Made by a program: the position numbers and the translations under genes. From NCBI RefSeq assembly GCF_006159205.1, contig NZ_CP040812.1:2604001-2668000 (forward strand): DNA of 64,000 nt, written 5' to 3'. Numbering within the stretch: position 1 is the stretch's first letter; each line of letters starts with the position of its first letter. The DNA is from Antarcticibacterium flavum (lineage in GTDB: Bacteria; Bacteroidota; Bacteroidia; Flavobacteriales; Flavobacteriaceae). Below, in pieces: positions 61,654 through 64,000 of the stretch. The notes beneath the pieces were generated by a model. The model did not search any database and was not told the origin of the DNA. It saw only the letters and a program-made list of their open reading frames with translations.

Positions 61654-62744
61654 TGTCGTGGAACTGGCAACTTAAAAACTGGCCTGATTTTGTATTCACC
61701 TCCGAAGTTTTGCTTCCCTATGAAAAAGCATTTTTGCAAAAAGCGGGTATGTTGTATGGTAGTATAAAGCATATTAATAATGAGGATCATGATGAGTTAA
61801 AAGTAATGCTGCTTAGTGATGAAGCGTTTCAAACATCTAAAATTGAAGGTGAGTTCCTGGATAGGGATTCATTGCAATCCTCAATTCGTAAACATTTTGG
61901 CCTTCAGGGCGATAAAAGTAAAGTGTCACCTGCTGAACACGGAGTTTCAGAAATGATGGTTGATCTTTATAAGAATTTTTCAACACCTTTAACTCATGAG
62001 CAATTATTTTTATGGCACGAAATGTTGATGAGCGGTCGTCGGGATCTTCAGAATATAGGTGGTTATAGAACCCATTCAGATCCCATGCAAATAGTCTCAG
62101 GGTCTATGGGGCGGCCTATAGTTCATTTTGAAGCTCCACCATCTAGTCGAGTTAAAAAAGAAATGGATAAGTATATTTTATGGTTTAATGAAAAAGGCAG
62201 TAAAAATCCCGGCCCTTTGGTTAAATCTGGTATTGCACATTTGTATTTTGAAAGTATTCATCCTTTTGAAGATGGAAATGGAAGAATTGGTCGTGCGCTA
62301 TCGGAGAAAGTATTATCGCAATATTTGGAGCAGCCTACTTTGATTGCTCTTTCACATATCATAGAAAACAATAAGAAGCTTTATTACAAATCTTTGCAAC
62401 TCAATAGTAAGGAAATTGATATCACTGGGTGGTTAGAATATTTTTCTGAATCGATACTTCTTGCTCAGGATTATACGCAAAGAATGATTGATTTTCTAAT
62501 AGATAAAACGAAGTATTTTCAGGAATTTGATGGAAAATTCAATGAGCGCCAAAAGAAAGTGGTGCATCGAATTTTTCGGGAAGGAATAGAAGGATTCAAA
62601 GGAGGTTTAAGTGCAGATAATTATATTAAGATAACCGGGACTACAGCTTCAACTGCCACCAGAGATTTGAAAAAAATGGTTGATTTAGGAGCTTTGAGAA
62701 AAACTGGCGAAAGAAAAAGTACTCGTTATCATTTAAATCTGTGA
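61653..62744 (+). CDS. Fic-domain protein with C-terminal winged helix
   Basis: 363 residues. An N-terminal DUF4172-like domain (about 1-95) contains TSKIEGE, matching the inhibitory (S/T)xxxE(G/N) motif that blocks ATP binding. The Fic core has HPFEDGNGRIGR, the catalytic AMP-transferase motif with its histidine. A winged-helix-like C-terminus follows (TTASTATRDLKKMVDLGALRKTGERK). The complete inhibitory motif suggests self-control. No antitoxin gene is adjacent. AMPylation is from family knowledge; the target is unknown. Confidence 0.9.
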   Translation: MSWNWQLKNWPDFVFTSEVLLPYEKAFLQKAGMLYGSIKHINNEDHDELKVMLLSDEAFQTSKIEGEFLDRDSLQSSIRKHFGLQGDKSKVSPAEHGVSEMMVDLYKNFSTPLTHEQLFLWHEMLMSGRRDLQNIGGYRTHSDPMQIVSGSMGRPIVHFEAPPSSRVKKEMDKYILWFNEKGSKNPGPLVKSGIAHLYFESIHPFEDGNGRIGRALSEKVLSQYLEQPTLIALSHIIENNKKLYYKSLQLNSKEIDITGWLEYFSESILLAQDYTQRMIDFLIDKTKYFQEFDGKFNERQKKVVHRIFREGIEGFKGGLSADNYIKITGTTASTATRDLKKMVDLGALRKTGERKSTRYHLNL

Positions 62745-62746
62745 GA

Positions 62747-62757
62747 TGCGTGTTACC
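62747..62757. repeat. First copy of TGCGTGTTACC
   Basis: An 11-bp direct repeat also found at 63480-63490, just outside both ends of the mobilization gene region. Confidence 0.6.
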
Positions 62758-62863
62758 TAAAAGAACAGATATCAACCCCAGCGGCGCAAAATGGAATTTT
62801 GTGATAGGTGACCCCACCAAAAGTTGTAGGCCTTTCAAATATTATCCCGATTCCACCTTCCAT
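62753..62863 (-). CDS. Possible 36-residue reading frame
   Basis: ATG at 62861-62863 opens a frame MEGGIGIIFERPTT... ending DICSFR before TAA. Unusual cysteine-containing ending (PFCAAGVDICSF). No start signal is obvious; it could be a remnant of a longer gene or a real small peptide of the element. Confidence 0.25.
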   Translation of the reverse strand: MEGGIGIIFERPTTFGGVTYHKIPFCAAGVDICSFR

Positions 62864-62867
62864 AACA

Positions 62868-62885
62868 TACACCTTTACGGGTGTA
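62868..62885. repeat. Short inverted repeat
   Basis: TACACC and GGTGTA around TTTACG, just upstream of the 62901-62945 inverted repeat. Confidence 0.35.
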
Positions 62886-62900
62886 ATATGCTTAATTTTT

Positions 62901-62945
62901 AATATTCTATACTAAAAGGTACATTAATATTTTTTATAGAATATT
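62901..62945. repeat. 11-bp inverted repeat with internal direct repeat
   Basis: AATATTCTATA (62901-62911) is perfectly repeated in reverse at 62935-62945. AGGTACATT lies inside it at 62917-62925 and again at 62956-62964, near the 3' end of the mobilization gene. Unexplained; possibly an origin or protein binding region. Confidence 0.55.
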
Positions 62946-62968
62946 ATACCTGACCAGGTACATTTAAT

Positions 62969-63331
62969 TTACCTATTGAACTCCCGGTAATTAGGCTTGT
63001 TCCCAGTAAGTCGTTTCTTCTCCACCAGCAAGGGCTTCTTTTTTGGCTCTTCCTGTTCCAGTAGTGCCTGGAGAATGCCAATTGTAGGTTTGGTTTGGTT
63101 CTTCTCAATCTCTTTCATAACAGCTATTACTGCATTGATCCTTTTCTTAATCAAATTTTCAATTGTCCTTGCCCTGGGCCCCAATTTTTCCTTTGGTGAA
63201 ATTTCGTTGTAAAGGAAAAAATCCAGCATAGTTGACAAGGCTTCGGTATGGGTTTTAAAATGGCTTCTGGAAAATTCCTGAAACCTTGCTGCAGTTGTTT
63301 TTTTAAATCGAATATTTTTAAATGGTTCCAT
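62969..63331 (-). CDS. BfmA/BtgA-type mobilization protein (ribbon-helix-helix)
   Basis: 120 residues from the ATG giving MEPFKNIRFKKTTAARFQEF, the family's N-terminus; a TTG or ATG further upstream is rejected. The N-terminal strand-helix-helix (NIRFKKTTAARFQEFSRSHFKTHTEALSTMLDFF) fits a DNA-binding ribbon-helix-helix. BfmA/BtgA-type proteins are small mobilization accessories in Bacteroidetes. A relaxase gene is not seen in the window and may lie beyond it. It ends near the 62901-62964 repeats. Confidence 0.85.
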   Translation of the reverse strand: MEPFKNIRFKKTTAARFQEFSRSHFKTHTEALSTMLDFFLYNEISPKEKLGPRARTIENLIKKRINAVIAVMKEIEKNQTKPTIGILQALLEQEEPKKKPLLVEKKRLTGNKPNYREFNR

Positions 63332-63342
63332 AAATTTTACTA

Positions 63343-63395
63343 TTTGCCGCAAAAAATTGCTGTTTATTAGGGAGTTTAGGGACATTTGCCGCAAA
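63343..63395. promoter_or_regulatory. Two TTTGCCGCAAA sites upstream of the mobilization gene
   Basis: TTTGCCGCAAA, a near-palindrome, occurs at 63343-63353 and 63385-63395, 42 bp apart (four helical turns), directly before the start at 63331. This spacing suits cooperative binding by the ribbon-helix-helix protein. Confidence 0.65.
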
Positions 63396-63455
63396 TCCTG
63401 TTTTTTGAATTTATACCTTATATTTTAATATATTGACAATCAACTACTTGAAATA

Positions 63456-63508
63456 GAAAAGGAATGCTTAACATCGCTCTGCGTGTTACCCTCTTGCTAT
63501 TCCTTTTC
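63456..63508. promoter_or_regulatory. Candidate origin-of-transfer region
   Basis: GAAAAGGAAT (63456-63465) and ATTCCTTTTC (63499-63508) flank TGCGTGTTACC (63480-63490) and a small AACAtCGC/GCGTGTT hairpin. A repeat with a hairpin beside a mobilization gene fits an oriT, but no nick-site match could be verified. Confidence 0.4.
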
Positions 63509-64000
63509 CTTTCTTAAATCGAATTTAATTCAATGTCGAAAGGGTTTAAATTCAGTGGAGAATTTTAAGAAAAAATCTTGTGTAGAATTATTATATCTTT
63601 AAGGAAGAAGTAGTTTCTATAGGAAAAACTAAATCCCTTTGCCATCTACATTGTTTTGAAAAGACGTAGTTTTTGTAAACTATAGTGATTAAATAAATTT
63701 ACTTTCCATATCCAAAGCGTTTTCCATTTTTTGATCAATCTATCTTTGGATTTGATAATTCCTTCATCAGCTTAATTTACTTCCCATAGAGCCATGGCTG
63801 TTACCATTTTTTGATGCCTTATAATTTGTGATTTAGAATTAGGATAGGCCGTAGGAGAGGAAAGATGCGGATCAAATTTTATCTTCAAGGCCGGCTAACT
63901 TCTAAATCACATTCTTTTGCTTCCCAAAAAATGGTTTTTCAGAGATGGTCTGGAGTGGAACTTTGCAGTGAAGTGACAGCCGGTGAATCTAATTTCGAAT
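63509..64000. repeat. Repeat-rich DNA without a gene, to the window end
   Basis: No supported coding frame. AATTTACTTTCCATA (63696-63710) returns with one change at 63774-63788, and CCATTTTTTG occurs at 63724-63733, 63804-63813 and inverted at 63925-63934, giving a degenerate repeat of about 80 bp. GTGATTTAGAA (63828-63838) is inverted at 63900-63910. Confidence 0.5.

Larger units (their letters stand above)
60014..64000. mobile_element. Left end of an integrative mobile element next to tRNA-Asp
   Basis: From the tRNA 3' end onward the DNA holds a tyrosine integrase, a Fic protein gene, a BfmA/BtgA-type mobilization gene and many inverted repeats. This is the expected content of an integrative mobilizable element that uses a tRNA gene as target. 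No copy of the tRNA 3' end is seen before the window ends, so the right boundary lies beyond. Confidence 0.75.

Noticed and set aside
62969..63331. Antitoxin for the Fic protein
   Set aside because: The protein fits the mobilization family and is on the opposite strand; the Fic protein carries its own inhibitory motif.
60014..64000. Right attachment site within the window
   Set aside because: No copy of the tRNA-Asp 3' end was found between 60014 and 64000.

Overview
The window is chromosomal DNA from a marine-type flavobacterium (Bacteroidota, Flavobacteriaceae; a Gramella/Salegentibacter-like relative is my guess). Support: a TonB-dependent receptor with a carboxypeptidase-like N-terminal domain, a protein with a type IX secretion (T9SS) sorting domain, DUF4271/DUF4296/DUF5686 proteins, S16 with a long acidic tail, DnaE with a fused proofreading domain, and many TAnnTTTG promoter elements (the Bacteroidetes -7 box) with few Shine-Dalgarno sites. 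No plasmid or phage structural genes are visible.

Layout. 1-2.8 kb: ExbB/ExbD proton-channel operon and an outer-membrane barrel protein. 2.9-13.8 kb, minus strand: sigma-54 (rpoN) with a membrane protein, an RluA-type pseudouridine synthase, asnS, an RND/MMPL exporter, a DUF5686 outer-membrane protein, frr and pyrH. 14-29 kb: housekeeping genes (Zn peptidase, ferritin, Lrp regulator with a saccharopine dehydrogenase-type enzyme, pckA, hemD, glycosyltransferase-pyrC-DUF4296 operon, epimerase, tyrS, LuxE-like enzyme) and a tiny secreted protein that is little more than a T9SS sorting domain. 29.4-32 kb: an arsenic operon (arsR, DUF6428, arsenate reductase, ACR3 pump) with cysteine-rich tails. 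32.1-38.5 kb: TonB receptor plus beta-helix lipoprotein, divergent from a phoB-phoR pair in which phoB is frameshifted. 38.4-45.1 kb: glycosyltransferase, trmB, LysE exporter, alkyltransferase-like protein, mrp-nifU-ferredoxin reductase-ferredoxin and a DUF3050 protein. 45.4-59.8 kb: GNAT remnant, glutaryl-CoA dehydrogenase, TPR lipoprotein, trmN6-like gene, rimM-rpsP, DUF2383, dnaE, trxA, PAS sensor kinase with CheY-like regulator, and a DUF58 protein.

59.9-64 kb is the left end of an integrative mobile element next to a tRNA-Asp gene: tyrosine integrase preceded by an 18-bp perfect inverted repeat, a Fic protein gene behind two related palindromes, and a BfmA/BtgA-type mobilization gene with duplicated operator-like sites. 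Repeat-rich DNA without clear genes follows to the window edge. No right attachment site is visible, so the element continues outside.

Most promising for new biology: the Cys-tailed arsenic module, the PhoBR-adjacent lipoprotein/receptor pair with the phoB frameshift, the sorting-domain-only secreted protein, and the operator and repeat architecture of the mobile element.
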